The notes under the pieces were generated by a model. The model searched no databases and was not told the origin of the DNA. It saw only the letters and a program-made list of their open reading frames with translations. A DNA stretch of 64,000 nt from NCBI GenBank assembly GCA_027024205.1, contig JALVST010000123.1:1-64000 (forward strand), written 5' to 3'. The first letter of the stretch is position 1. The number at the start of each line of letters is the position of its first letter. Below are positions 8,628 to 17,688 of this stretch, one piece after another. The position numbers and the translations under genes are program-made. This stretch comes from Flavobacteriales bacterium. GTDB taxonomy: Bacteria; Bacteroidota; Bacteroidia; Flavobacteriales; Flavobacteriaceae.

Positions 8628-8822
8628 ATGCAATCTCATCGCCCTATTTTTTCTCGAAAAAAAAAGCATAATATAATTAAAGTTACTAACAATGGTAGCT
8701 TATTTATTGAAAAAAAAGATTTTTTTAAACAAGAAAAATTTAAAAAGACACTTCATGATTTATTAGATTCTGACTTAATAAAAAATCTCAATAACAGGAA
8801 GTTGCATAATTCTTTGAAATAA
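8628..8822 (+). CDS. Small basic protein of unknown function, coupled to the next gene
   Basis: A 64-residue Lys/Asn-rich frame (MQSHRPIFSRKKKHN...) with no recognised domain and no membrane segment. Its TAA overlaps the next ATG as TAATG at 8820-8824, a standard coupling arrangement and the main reason to accept it as a gene. It is preceded by 152 bp of AT-rich DNA. The family is unknown; it may be a small partner of the membrane protein that follows. Confidence 0.5.
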   Translation: MQSHRPIFSRKKKHNIIKVTNNGSLFIEKKDFFKQEKFKKTLHDLLDSDLIKNLNNRKLHNSLK

Positions 8823-9508
8823 TGCCTTGGAATTTATTTTTATTTCCTCTTGCTGCGGGTTATCTTTTTTTAACCAGATCATATTTTTTCAAATTCATCC
8901 AACAAAGATTAGACAAGCAACGTCTAATATTTGAAACAATTTTAAAAGGCTCATATATCGGAGCATTAGCTTTGATTATACGTTTTATAATTGAGTTCAA
9001 ATGGCCGGAACTTATTGCAAATGTTTACAATCGATTCCCTTTTAAAGAACATTACACATTAACTTCCATAGCATCTATTCCAATAGCTTTGCTAATGATT
9101 TCTTTGAATCTTTTTCTAGATAAACAAAAATATGTAATTCAAGCCATAACAAAAGTTGGCAACGAATTTGAACTAAAACTTAAAGATGCCTTTATCAATG
9201 AAAATCTAATCTTAATTTCTTTAAAGAATAACAAATTTTATATTGGTTGGGTTATTAAACTGCCCATCCCAGGTATTTCTGAATATATACGAATTATTCC
9301 GGCCATTAGTGGCTTTCGTGATGAAACATTGCAACTTAATTTTACAACACATTACCTTTCAATTTATGCTGATTATGTAGAAAACGGTAATATATTGAAT
9401 ATAAATCAATTAAATACCGATTTAATTATTAAAATGGATGAAATTCTATCTGTGTCATTTTTTGATTTGGAAATGTATGAAAAATTCAAATTAAATGAAG
9501 ATAGATAA
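8822..9508 (+). CDS. Membrane protein of unknown function with cytosolic C-terminal domain
   Basis: The 228-residue protein has three likely membrane segments (about 2-22, 38-58 and 78-98) and a soluble C-terminal half with LISLKNNKFYIGWVIKLP, YIRIIPAISGFRDETLQLNF and FFDLEMYEKF. That half looks like a small beta-rich domain of a conserved hypothetical family, but no named function can be given. It overlaps the upstream small gene by 1 bp and the downstream O-methyltransferase by 14 bp, so all three are likely co-transcribed. The region is AT-richer than its flanks, suggesting an accessory insertion. Confidence 0.75.
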   Translation: MPWNLFLFPLAAGYLFLTRSYFFKFIQQRLDKQRLIFETILKGSYIGALALIIRFIIEFKWPELIANVYNRFPFKEHYTLTSIASIPIALLMISLNLFLDKQKYVIQAITKVGNEFELKLKDAFINENLILISLKNNKFYIGWVIKLPIPGISEYIRIIPAISGFRDETLQLNFTTHYLSIYADYVENGNILNINQLNTDLIIKMDEILSVSFFDLEMYEKFKLNEDR

Positions 9509-10145
9509 TAATTTTATTAATGAAAAACTTTTAGAATACATTGAGCATTTAACTACGCCGCAATCGGAATTGTTGGCGGCATTGGAACGTGAAACTTATC
9601 AAAAAACCGTGATACCACAAATGATAAGCGGACATTATCAAGGCCGTTTGTTGAGTTTGCTGTCACGTCTTAAACAACCTGAAAAAATTTTGGAAATAGG
9701 GACGTTTACCGGTTATGCAACTTTGTGTCTGGCAGAAGGCTTGTCATCTGGTGGAAAGATAGTTACCATTGATAAAAACGATGAATTTCTAACGATACAA
9801 AATAAATATTTTGAACAATCGCCTTATCGAGGGCAAATCAAACAAATTACCGGCAATGCCCGTGAAGTGATTCCCGGTCTGGACGAAAAATTCGATATGG
9901 TTTTTCTTGATGCCGATAAACGTTATTATCCGCAATATTTGGAAATGATTCTGCCCAAAATGAAAAAAGGCGGTTTGTTGCTTGCAGACAATACTTTGTG
10001 GTATGGCAAAGTTATAGATGAACAAGCCAAAGATGCCGAAACCGCGGCGATAAAACAATTCAACGAAATGTTAGCAGTTGATGATGGCGTGGAAGCAATC
10101 ATTTTACCGGTACGGGATGGCTTGACTATGGTAATGATTAAATAA
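9495..10145 (+). CDS. SAM-dependent O-methyltransferase (COG4122 family)
   Basis: A 216-residue class I methyltransferase of the catechol/caffeoyl-CoA O-methyltransferase type. The SAM site is ILEIGTFTGYATLCLAEGL, the acidic loop VTIDKN follows, and the metal/substrate motif is FDMVFLDADKRYYPQYLEM, with LLLADNTLWYGKV after it. The substrate is unknown; in this family it is usually a small phenolic or related hydroxyl compound. It starts inside the end of the membrane-protein gene, which suggests translational coupling, although the two have no known functional link. Confidence 0.88.
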   Translation: MKIDNNFINEKLLEYIEHLTTPQSELLAALERETYQKTVIPQMISGHYQGRLLSLLSRLKQPEKILEIGTFTGYATLCLAEGLSSGGKIVTIDKNDEFLTIQNKYFEQSPYRGQIKQITGNAREVIPGLDEKFDMVFLDADKRYYPQYLEMILPKMKKGGLLLADNTLWYGKVIDEQAKDAETAAIKQFNEMLAVDDGVEAIILPVRDGLTMVMIK

Positions 10146-10180
10146 ATCTTTCAATCCCGCTCCATCAACGTGCGTCAATG

Positions 10181-10909
10181 TCACGGGACGTCGCTTTCGC
10201 TTCGCTTGTTACTTGATACTCGAATTAAAAAATCCCCTTCATTACTTTCGTGTAGTTTTTTGCTTTCAAAGCCGTTTTGCCGGGCAAAGATTCGTAAAGT
10301 ATTTTCATCGACATAAGTCCAATCAAAGCTTTCTGTTTCGCCTTTGTATTTTATAAAAAAATGTACATCGCCGTAATAATTATTTTCCGGCATCTCGTAC
10401 CCCTTACCGGTATCATACAAATATTTTAAATCGGAAGAATGAATGAGTGCTTGCCCGCCGGGTGCCAGTAATTCACTGATTTTAATAAAAAGTTTATCCA
10501 AATACCGGGCTTTTTGTACAATCCCGACGCCATTCATTAAAAACAAAATCGTGTCATATTGTTCATTGGGATTGTATTCAAAAAAGTTTTGATTGACCAC
10601 TTTTTTGACGCCTCTTTCCCGAATCACATGACTACTGACCGGCGACCACTCCAAAGCCGTGATATCTTGACCTTGTTGTTGCAAATATAAACTGTGCAAC
10701 CCGCTGCCGGCACCAACATCCAAGATTTTACCGAAAGATTTTTGTAAAGCTATCTGTTCGGAAGCCGGCATGTTGTCATAATTTCTAAATAAATATGAAA
10801 CAGGCAGGATTTCTGGCTCGGTCAAATGTGTCCAAGTAACCAAATCTTGCGGGTTATTATTTGTCCAATAATCCCAAAGTGCTTTGCCGAACAAATCTTT
10901 TTCAATCAT
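10181..10909 (-). CDS. Class I SAM-dependent methyltransferase
   Basis: The protein has a Rossmann methyltransferase core: SAM motif GKILDVGAGSGLHSLYLQQQG, then ITALEWSP, YDTILFLMNGVGIV and APGGQALIHSSDL. The substrate is not recognisable. The frame is open to a TTG at 10930, but that TTG lies next to the -7 box at 10928-10935, so the ATG at 10909 (MIEKDLFGKALWDYW) is chosen, giving 242 residues. It is convergent with the O-methyltransferase across 35 bp. Confidence 0.85.
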   Translation of the reverse strand: MIEKDLFGKALWDYWTNNNPQDLVTWTHLTEPEILPVSYLFRNYDNMPASEQIALQKSFGKILDVGAGSGLHSLYLQQQGQDITALEWSPVSSHVIRERGVKKVVNQNFFEYNPNEQYDTILFLMNGVGIVQKARYLDKLFIKISELLAPGGQALIHSSDLKYLYDTGKGYEMPENNYYGDVHFFIKYKGETESFDWTYVDENTLRIFARQNGFESKKLHESNEGDFLIRVSSNKRSESDVP

Positions 10910-10927
10910 AAATAACCGGTTCTTCGG

Positions 10928-10935
10928 CAAATGTA
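10928..10935 (-). promoter_or_regulatory. -7 promoter box of the methyltransferase gene
   Basis: TACATTTG on the reverse strand matches TAnnTTTG and ends 18 nt before the chosen ATG. A TTG lies about 22 nt upstream as a possible -33 element. Confidence 0.5.
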
Positions 10936-11016
10936 ACGATTATTGATGAAATGTTAACAACTTATCTGACATATCGACTTCATATCTATCAACATGACCT
11001 TTCATTTCCTGTTATC

Positions 11017-12372
11017 TCAGGATTGTGTTTTCGATTTGGAAACCGTTTGACCGGAATTCATATTTTTCATTTCATCACCGGACATCGGTTTGTCACCGTG
11101 GTTGTGTCCTGTACTAACCGGTCCGCCTTCGTGATTCATCATGCTGGTTTTACCCAAGAGTTGTGCCGCAGCATCTACTTTGAATACACCGTTACGAACC
11201 ACTTCATCGCCGGCTTTCAAACCACTAACTACAATATAGTAATCGCCGGCTTCAGGCCCTAAAATAATTTCACGATATGAAAAATCATTACCTTGTTTAA
11301 CATAGACTACGGAACGTCTGCCGGTCCATAATACGGCGGTTTTTGGGATGAGCAAGACCGGTTTGCTACCGATCCGGATTTGAACTATGGCATTGACAAA
11401 CATGCCGGGCTTGAGTTTTAAATCACTATTTGCAATTTCTACTCTGACTTTTGCTACGCGGGTTTGAGGATTGACAAACGGATCGACGTAATTAATTTTA
11501 CCTGTAAAGGTCTTGCCCGGAATGGCATCTACGGTAAAATTGACCAGGTCGCCTTTGCGGACACGATGTAAGTCACTTTCGTAAGCATTGAGCATAATCC
11601 ATACACGGTTGAGCGGTGTTATATCAAACAGGCTTTGCCCTTGTTTGACATAATTACCTTCGGCAACAGCCCGTTTTTGTACAAAACCACCGACGGGAGA
11701 TAAAACCGGAAAACGGGATGCCGTTCCGGGCATTTTTTCCAACGCATCTATTTGGGCCGGGGTCAGATCCCATAATTCCAGTTTGTGACGTGCCGCTTGA
11801 TATAATGCCGGCTGGCTGTCTTTGTATTGAGCGGCATCTTGTAATTCACGTTGAGCCGTGATTAATTCGGGCGAATAGATATTGGCTATTTTTTGTCCGC
11901 GAAAAACTTTTTGTCCTGTAAAATTGATATACAGTTTTTCGATACGACCGCTAAAACGGGCGGTTAGTTTTTCACTCCGGCGTTCGTCCGGCTCTACGAT
12001 ACCTGATAAACTGATGCTTTGCCGGGGAATGGCTTCCTGAACTTTGAATGTTTGAATTTGTGCCAGTTTTATAGCTTCGTCTGACAAACTTATTGCATTA
12101 GGGTTGAGTTGAATACTATTTTCGTCTTGTTTTAGCGGAATCAAATCCATCCCGCAAATAGGACATTGCCCGGGGGTATCTTGCCGGATCTGCGGATGCA
12201 TGGAACAAGTCCAAATTTGATGGTTTTTCATTTTGTCCGCTTGTGTCTTTTCAGTAGTAGATGTGCTTTTTTCAGAATTGTTTCCAAAGAGCCAAGCCCC
12301 TAAAAAAAGCCCGGTTATCAAAGTAACAACAGACAAAAAATATTTGTTGCGGGTAATTTTAAGGTTATTCAT
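11017..12372 (-). CDS. cusB: Copper/silver RND efflux periplasmic adaptor, CusB type, with heavy-metal-binding domain
   Basis: The 451-residue membrane-fusion protein has an N-terminal membrane anchor (about 10-30), then a heavy-metal-binding domain (about 53-80: IWTCSMHPQI...GQCPICGMDLIPL) with Cys, Met and His ligands, then the HlyD-type barrel-sandwich and hairpin (ARFSGRIEKLYINFTGQKV; SPVGGFVQKRAVAEGNYV). The C-terminal tail is rich in His and Met (MMNHEGGPVSTGHNHG), probably an extra metal-binding segment. It would link the CusA pump to the TolC-type channel and pass Cu(I) or Ag(I) to the pump. It lies 13 bp after the channel gene. Confidence 0.92.
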   Translation of the reverse strand: MNNLKITRNKYFLSVVTLITGLFLGAWLFGNNSEKSTSTTEKTQADKMKNHQIWTCSMHPQIRQDTPGQCPICGMDLIPLKQDENSIQLNPNAISLSDEAIKLAQIQTFKVQEAIPRQSISLSGIVEPDERRSEKLTARFSGRIEKLYINFTGQKVFRGQKIANIYSPELITAQRELQDAAQYKDSQPALYQAARHKLELWDLTPAQIDALEKMPGTASRFPVLSPVGGFVQKRAVAEGNYVKQGQSLFDITPLNRVWIMLNAYESDLHRVRKGDLVNFTVDAIPGKTFTGKINYVDPFVNPQTRVAKVRVEIANSDLKLKPGMFVNAIVQIRIGSKPVLLIPKTAVLWTGRRSVVYVKQGNDFSYREIILGPEAGDYYIVVSGLKAGDEVVRNGVFKVDAAAQLLGKTSMMNHEGGPVSTGHNHGDKPMSGDEMKNMNSGQTVSKSKTQS

Positions 12373-12385
12373 AATTATTTGTTTT

Positions 12386-13618
12386 TTAGCGTTTTTTTAA
12401 GATATTTTTTCCAATCAAAAATTCAATATCGGCAACACTTTTGTACAAATCGCTCAAGGCTTTTTCGTATTGTATGGCATAATTGATATACCGACGTTGC
12501 ATACGTAAGATTTCTTCAAAATTTTTATTTCCTCCCATGTATTCTCTTTGCAATATGGTTGTGGAACGTTGCGCCAGTTCTTTTTGACGGGTATATAAAT
12601 CCAAACGACGCAAAGCATCTTCGTAGCGGGCGTAAGCGCCGGTAAGCTGACTGTCAAGTTTATCATTTAATGCTTCTTTTGCCGATTGTCCGGCCTCTGC
12701 CAGTAAGCGGTTTTCCTTGACCATTGCTTTGTATTTTTTACGAAAAACAGGAATGGAAATACCGGCACGTAATATTATGGCATCGTTAAAGCTGGTAGTA
12801 TTCATACCTTGACCGGTATTGATATAATCTAAGCCGGCAGACAATTTCGGTAAACCAGCTTTACGGGCCAAAACTTGTTTGGTTTTATATGTTTCTATAA
12901 GATAATTTTTCTGTTTTATCAAGTGATTATCAGATAGTTGTGTCTTTAAAATTGATAAATTAGGAAGTAATTTTTTTTCCAGATTTGCAGGCAATTCTAC
13001 AAGGAAATTGTTATCAACGTGAAGCAAATTTCTAAAAGTGTTCAATTGAACTTGCCGCCGGTCTTGAAGATTTTCCAAATCCGTTTTAGCTTGGTTGACA
13101 GCCATACGGGCACGCAATTCATCGGTAGCTCCGGCTGTTCCGGTAGCAATCTTGTTTTGTGCCAAAGTTTGAAAACGTTGGAGTAAAGCCAGATTTTCTT
13201 TGGTTAGAGCCATCTGTTTATCGATAAAAAATAAATCGAAATAGACTTGTTGCACATCTTTAAACAACTTGGCTTTAGTTTGTTCAAAACCTTCATATAA
13301 TGCTTTTGCTTTAAAAATTTGACTTTCGCCGGCAACTTTCAAGGTACCAAACCATGGAAACATTTGACTGAGGGAAATTTTAAATTCCTGGGGTCCCGTT
13401 TTGGTTTCTACCGGACGTATAAAATAGCCGAATAGCAATTGCGGGTCGGGAAGACTCCGCATTTGCGGTATTTTTTCAAGAGCCGCAAGGTAGCGGTCAA
13501 AAGCCGCTTTTACCTCGGGATTGTTCCGGGCTGCTGTTTCCAAATAACCGGATAGTTTATCTTGTGCCGGGCTTATTTGAAAGATTAATAGGATGACGAT
13601 GATGATTATATTTTTCAT
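12386..13618 (-). CDS. TolC-family outer-membrane efflux channel (CusC-like)
   Basis: The 410-residue protein has a signal peptide (MKNIIIIVILLIFQISPAQ) and two repeats of the OEP helical pattern, visible as NPEVKAAFDRYLAALEKIPQ, KLFKDVQQVYFDLFFIDKQ, GATDELRARMAVNQAKTDLEN and, in the second half, LDSQLTGAYARYEDALRRL. This is the outer-membrane channel of the tripartite metal pump formed with the flanking cusB and cusA genes. It is separated from cusA by a 174-bp spacer full of repeats, whereas cusB follows closely. Confidence 0.88.
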   Translation of the reverse strand: MKNIIIIVILLIFQISPAQDKLSGYLETAARNNPEVKAAFDRYLAALEKIPQMRSLPDPQLLFGYFIRPVETKTGPQEFKISLSQMFPWFGTLKVAGESQIFKAKALYEGFEQTKAKLFKDVQQVYFDLFFIDKQMALTKENLALLQRFQTLAQNKIATGTAGATDELRARMAVNQAKTDLENLQDRRQVQLNTFRNLLHVDNNFLVELPANLEKKLLPNLSILKTQLSDNHLIKQKNYLIETYKTKQVLARKAGLPKLSAGLDYINTGQGMNTTSFNDAIILRAGISIPVFRKKYKAMVKENRLLAEAGQSAKEALNDKLDSQLTGAYARYEDALRRLDLYTRQKELAQRSTTILQREYMGGNKNFEEILRMQRRYINYAIQYEKALSDLYKSVADIEFLIGKNILKKR

Positions 13619-13626
13619 TTTTTTTA

Positions 13627-13658
13627 TTGGTTATCTGGTTATTTGATTAATTGGTTAT
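13627..13658. repeat. 8-bp tandem repeat (TTGGTTAT), four units
   Basis: Units read TTGGTTAT, CTGGTTAT, TTGATTAA and TTGGTTAT, just upstream of the TolC-type gene (reverse strand). The same octamer on the other strand (ATAACCAA) repeats five times immediately before blaI at 32195-32234. Confidence 0.7.
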
Positions 13659-13665
13659 TTGAGAC

Positions 13666-13714
13666 GGTGGCTTCGATACATCCGTCACCTAAAGTCGGCG
13701 GACACTCAACCACC
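13666..13714. repeat. Composite palindromic repeat, diverged copy 1
   Basis: Ends are GGTGGCTTCGATACA and GGACACTCAACCACC, which pair as an inverted repeat and follow the same template as the copy at 13731-13784 in reverse orientation. Confidence 0.5.
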
Positions 13715-13730
13715 TTTGCTTTCGTTTCAT

Positions 13731-13784
13731 AGGTCACTGAGTGATTTTTGCGACGCAGGAGCAAAAATTGTATCGAAGTGACTG
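13731..13784. repeat. Composite palindromic repeat, copy 2
   Basis: The layout AGGTCACTGAGTGATTTTTGC, short loop, GCAAAAATTGTATCGAAGTG forms an imperfect hairpin. It matches, in reverse orientation, the copy at 20838-20888. It ends just before the cusA stop codon, where it could also act as a transcript-end structure. Confidence 0.65.
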
Positions 13785-13792
13785 GTCGCACT

Positions 13793-16700
13793 TTACCGCT
13801 TTCCACTATAAACTAATAATTTTTCCTGCCACAAACTATACAACACAGGTACCATAAAAATCGTCAGTGTGGCGATCACCATACCTCCGAAAATGGGAAC
13901 TGCCATAGGAATCATGATGTCAGAACCTTTACCGGTTGAGGTTAAAACGGGCATCAAAGCAATCAGTGTGGTAGCCGTAGTCATAATAGTCGGCCGAACC
14001 CGTTTTTTGCCGGCCAACATGATTTTTTGCCGTACTTCCGCTTTGGTCTCCGGTTTTTTCTTGTCAAACAATTGTTTGATATAGGTGCTAATCAATACGC
14101 CGTCATCCGTAGCGATACCGAATAAAGCTATAAATCCGACCCAAACGGCAACACTCAAATTGAATGGACGTATCTGAAATAAATCTCTTAAATTCAAATC
14201 ACCCAAATGTATATTCATAAACCAATCCTGACCATAGAGCCACAACATAATAAAGCCACCCGAAAAAGCCACAAAAATGCCTGAAAAAATCAACAAAGCG
14301 CCGGTTATTGAACGGAATTGAAAATACAAAATCAAAAAGATAACCAACAATGCCAATGGAATGACCAACATTAGTCTATTGGCGGCTCTGATTTGATTTT
14401 CATAATTACCGGTAAATTCATAATGCACGCCGGCAGGCAGTTTGAGTTGACCACTTTGTTTCATTTTATTGAGATAATTTTGGGCATTTTCTACCACATC
14501 CACTTCGGCGTATCCGGATTGTTTGTCAAAAATAACATAACCCAAAGGAAAACTGTTTTCACTTTTGATCATTTGTGGTCCACGGACGTATTGGATATCT
14601 GCCAGTTCTTTGAGGCGCACATATTGTTTGGCAGGTGTGCTGATTAAAAGATTGGCAATATCTTCTGGACTGTCACGAAAATCACGGGCATAACGCATTC
14701 GTATAGGGTAGCGTTCACGTCCTTCCACGGAGAATGAAAGCGGCATCCCGCCAATCACCGAAGCGATATATTTTTGCAAACGGTTTATTTGCATACCATA
14801 GCGGGCAAGCGTTTCTCGTTTGAGCCGGATTTCCAGATAAGGTTTACCTACAACCCGGTCGGCAAAAACACTGGCCGCATTGATACCTTTGACCTGTTTC
14901 AAATATTTTTCAATCTGCATACCGGCTTGTTGGATGCTTTTTATATCCGGTCCGAAAATTTTTATCCCCATAGGCGCCCGCATACCGGTAGCCAACATAA
15001 TCAAACGGGTTTGAATAGGTTGTAATTTCGGTGCCGATGTCAAGCCGGGTATTTGCGTACGGGCAACAATTTCATTCCAAATATCGTCCGGCGATTTGAT
15101 ATGATCCCGCCATTGCCGTAGGTACTGTCCGTTAGGATCACGTATCAGTTGTGCCGTATCGATAACGCGGAAACCTGCTTCCGGGTTATATTTACTACCG
15201 TCTTTTAAGATAAAATATCCGTTTTTGTCCGTTTTAAAACGCAATTTTCGACCCTTGGCATCAATGGCATATTCCGGTTTGTAATTGATGACGTTTTCAA
15301 ACATGGAAACCGGTGCCGGGTCCAATGCCGAATTGACCCGTCCCCATTTTCCGACCACTTGTGTCACTTCGGGTATATTTTGGACGTTTTTATCCAATAA
15401 GGCGATGACTTCACGGTTTTCTTCCACGCCTGAATGTGGCATCGAAGTGGGCATTAGCAAAAAAGAGCCTTCGTTGAGTGCAGGCATAAACTCTTTGCCC
15501 ATCCCAGGAAACGTTTTTTTTAAAGACTGCCAAAAAGCGGTTTTTTGAATAGATCCCGGCATAAATCCGAAAATTTTACCGGCACCTTGCCATGCCAATA
15601 ATCCCCAAAGAATAATGATAGCCGGCAACAATAAAAATTTAATTTTGTTTGTCAAGGCCCAAGACAGAATTCGAGGATAGAAATAAATAACGGCAGATAA
15701 AAAGATTAAAATCATTCCTATAACTAGTGCCGTAAATAAAGTATTGGTCAGTAAACTATGATTAACACCTAGTGGCAACCATTGACGGGTTAAAGCAAAT
15801 AATACCACTATAATAATCAGAGCAACATTGATATAATCAACATATTTTGGTTTGCCTTTTTGTCTCCAATAACTGGTAAAGTAATTGTTGGTAGCGAGCA
15901 AAATGACGATAAGTCCGGTAAAATAATGACCTAAAAAAAACAAAACTATGCCGGTAATGCCGAGTAAAATATTCACGATTTTTCGGATTTTCTGCCGGTC
16001 AATACGGATGGAAAATACCAAATATGACAGCATGGGTAAAAATATTGCCCCGATAACTAATGCCGCTAACATGACAAAAGTTTTGGTAAATGCTAACGGA
16101 CGGAACAATTTTCCTTCGGCTTCCTGCAAAGCAAAGACTGGAAGAAAACTGACAACGGTTGTAGCAATGGCAGTTAAGATGGCAGGTATAACTTCGTTTG
16201 TCGCTTCGAAAATGATTTGTAATAATTTTTTGCCGGTTGCCCCTTGATTTTGCGGAAGGGCTTTGTGCCGGATGATATTTTCTGTTACAACGATGCCGAC
16301 ATCTACCATAACCCCGATAGCAATGGCAATACCCGATAAAGCGACAATATTGGCGTCAACACCCATATAGCGCATAGCGATAAATGTTATCAAGACGCCC
16401 AAAGGTAACAATGTGGAAATTAGAAAGGAGGCACGCAGGTTGAATACCAGTAACAGCACTACAATGATACTTATCAAGATTTCAAGTGATAAAGCTTCTT
16501 CGAGAGTTCCAAGTGTTTCCATAATCAGACCGGAACGGTCATAAAACGGGACAATACTCACTTTGGAAACAGTGCCGTCAGCCAATTTTCGTTCCGGTAA
16601 GGCTTCCGATATTTCTTTAATTTTTTCTTTAACGCGTTGAATAACTTGCATGGGATTGGCACCGTAACGTGCGACGACAACCCCGCCAACTGCTTCGGTT

Positions 16701-17590
16701 CCGGCTTTATCCAGACCACCACGCCTGGGTGCCGGTCCTACTTGAATATGAGCGATATCTTTGAGCCGTACCGGTACATTATTACGTTGTACAATTACGG
16801 TTTCTTCCAAATCTTTTACCGATTTGATATATCCCAAAGAACGGATGAGATATTCGGCACGGTTAAATTCCAGGGTTTGTGCGCCGGTATCGAGATTGGA
16901 ATTTTTGACGGCATTAATCACTTGTCCGATATCAATCCCATAGGTTTTCATTGCTTCCGGATCTATATCTATCTGATATTCTTTGACAAAACCACCAATA
17001 GAGGCCACTTCCGATACGCCTTTTACTGACGTTAAGGCGTATTTGACATAAAAATCCTGTAAGGTGCGTAATTCTTGCGGGTCCCAGCCACCGGCGGGAT
17101 GTCCCAAACTGTCACGACCTTCGAGAGTGTACCAATATACCTGTCCCAAAGCAGTGGCATCCGGCCCCAAAGCCGGTGTGACGTCATCGGGTAATAAACC
17201 GGCAGGCAAAGAATTAAGCTTTTCGAGTATCCGGCTGCGTGACCAGTAAAAATCTACGTCTTCGTCAAAAATGATGTAAATACTCGATAAACCGAATATG
17301 GAACTGCTTCTAATGGTCTTTACTCCGGGGATACCCACTAAAGAGCTTGTCAGCGGATAGGTAATCTGATCGTCAATATCGCGAGGGGAACGACCGTTCC
17401 ATTCCGTATAAACAATTTGCTGGTTTTCGCCCAAATCCGGTATGGCATCTACCGGAACAGGATCATCCGGGATAAATCCTGTTTGCCAACCGAATGGCGC
17501 CGTAGCGATGCCCCATACTATCAAAACGATTAATAATAGAATGGAAACCAACTTATTTTCAAGGAAAAATTTTATAATTTTAGAGAGCAT
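13793..17590 (-). CDS. cusA: Copper/silver RND efflux pump, CusA type, with extra membrane block
   Basis: A heavy-metal efflux RND protein of 1265 residues, about 200 longer than E. coli CusA. The N-terminus (KFFLENKLVSILLLIVLIVWG), porter domains, the TM4 proton-relay Asp430 in AIAIGVMVDVGIVVTENII and the C-terminal TM bundle (GIATDDGVLISTYI) are intact. Residues about 531-640 add a hydrophobic block of roughly four segments between TM6 and the second periplasmic loop, and about 760-850 hold a further soluble insertion. Methionines consistent with copper transfer occur in LLMPTSMPHSG and ATGMRAPMGIKIFGPD. It is the first gene of the cusA-tolC-cusB set. Confidence 0.93.
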   Translation of the reverse strand: MLSKIIKFFLENKLVSILLLIVLIVWGIATAPFGWQTGFIPDDPVPVDAIPDLGENQQIVYTEWNGRSPRDIDDQITYPLTSSLVGIPGVKTIRSSSIFGLSSIYIIFDEDVDFYWSRSRILEKLNSLPAGLLPDDVTPALGPDATALGQVYWYTLEGRDSLGHPAGGWDPQELRTLQDFYVKYALTSVKGVSEVASIGGFVKEYQIDIDPEAMKTYGIDIGQVINAVKNSNLDTGAQTLEFNRAEYLIRSLGYIKSVKDLEETVIVQRNNVPVRLKDIAHIQVGPAPRRGGLDKAGTEAVGGVVVARYGANPMQVIQRVKEKIKEISEALPERKLADGTVSKVSIVPFYDRSGLIMETLGTLEEALSLEILISIIVVLLLVFNLRASFLISTLLPLGVLITFIAMRYMGVDANIVALSGIAIAIGVMVDVGIVVTENIIRHKALPQNQGATGKKLLQIIFEATNEVIPAILTAIATTVVSFLPVFALQEAEGKLFRPLAFTKTFVMLAALVIGAIFLPMLSYLVFSIRIDRQKIRKIVNILLGITGIVLFFLGHYFTGLIVILLATNNYFTSYWRQKGKPKYVDYINVALIIIVVLFALTRQWLPLGVNHSLLTNTLFTALVIGMILIFLSAVIYFYPRILSWALTNKIKFLLLPAIIILWGLLAWQGAGKIFGFMPGSIQKTAFWQSLKKTFPGMGKEFMPALNEGSFLLMPTSMPHSGVEENREVIALLDKNVQNIPEVTQVVGKWGRVNSALDPAPVSMFENVINYKPEYAIDAKGRKLRFKTDKNGYFILKDGSKYNPEAGFRVIDTAQLIRDPNGQYLRQWRDHIKSPDDIWNEIVARTQIPGLTSAPKLQPIQTRLIMLATGMRAPMGIKIFGPDIKSIQQAGMQIEKYLKQVKGINAASVFADRVVGKPYLEIRLKRETLARYGMQINRLQKYIASVIGGMPLSFSVEGRERYPIRMRYARDFRDSPEDIANLLISTPAKQYVRLKELADIQYVRGPQMIKSENSFPLGYVIFDKQSGYAEVDVVENAQNYLNKMKQSGQLKLPAGVHYEFTGNYENQIRAANRLMLVIPLALLVIFLILYFQFRSITGALLIFSGIFVAFSGGFIMLWLYGQDWFMNIHLGDLNLRDLFQIRPFNLSVAVWVGFIALFGIATDDGVLISTYIKQLFDKKKPETKAEVRQKIMLAGKKRVRPTIMTTATTLIALMPVLTSTGKGSDIMIPMAVPIFGGMVIATLTIFMVPVLYSLWQEKLLVYSGKR

Positions 17591-17688
17591 ACTTTCTTTT
17601 TTTTTGAGACTTTTAATTGTTATTACGATGGAGCGAAGTGACAGTTTGTCCAGACGGATGCCGGAAAAGAATCTTTTTTTAATTATTT

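Noticed and set aside
13619-13792. A short gene in the cusA-tolC spacer
   Set aside because: The spacer is explained by an 8-bp tandem repeat and two palindromic repeat copies; no start with coding character was found.
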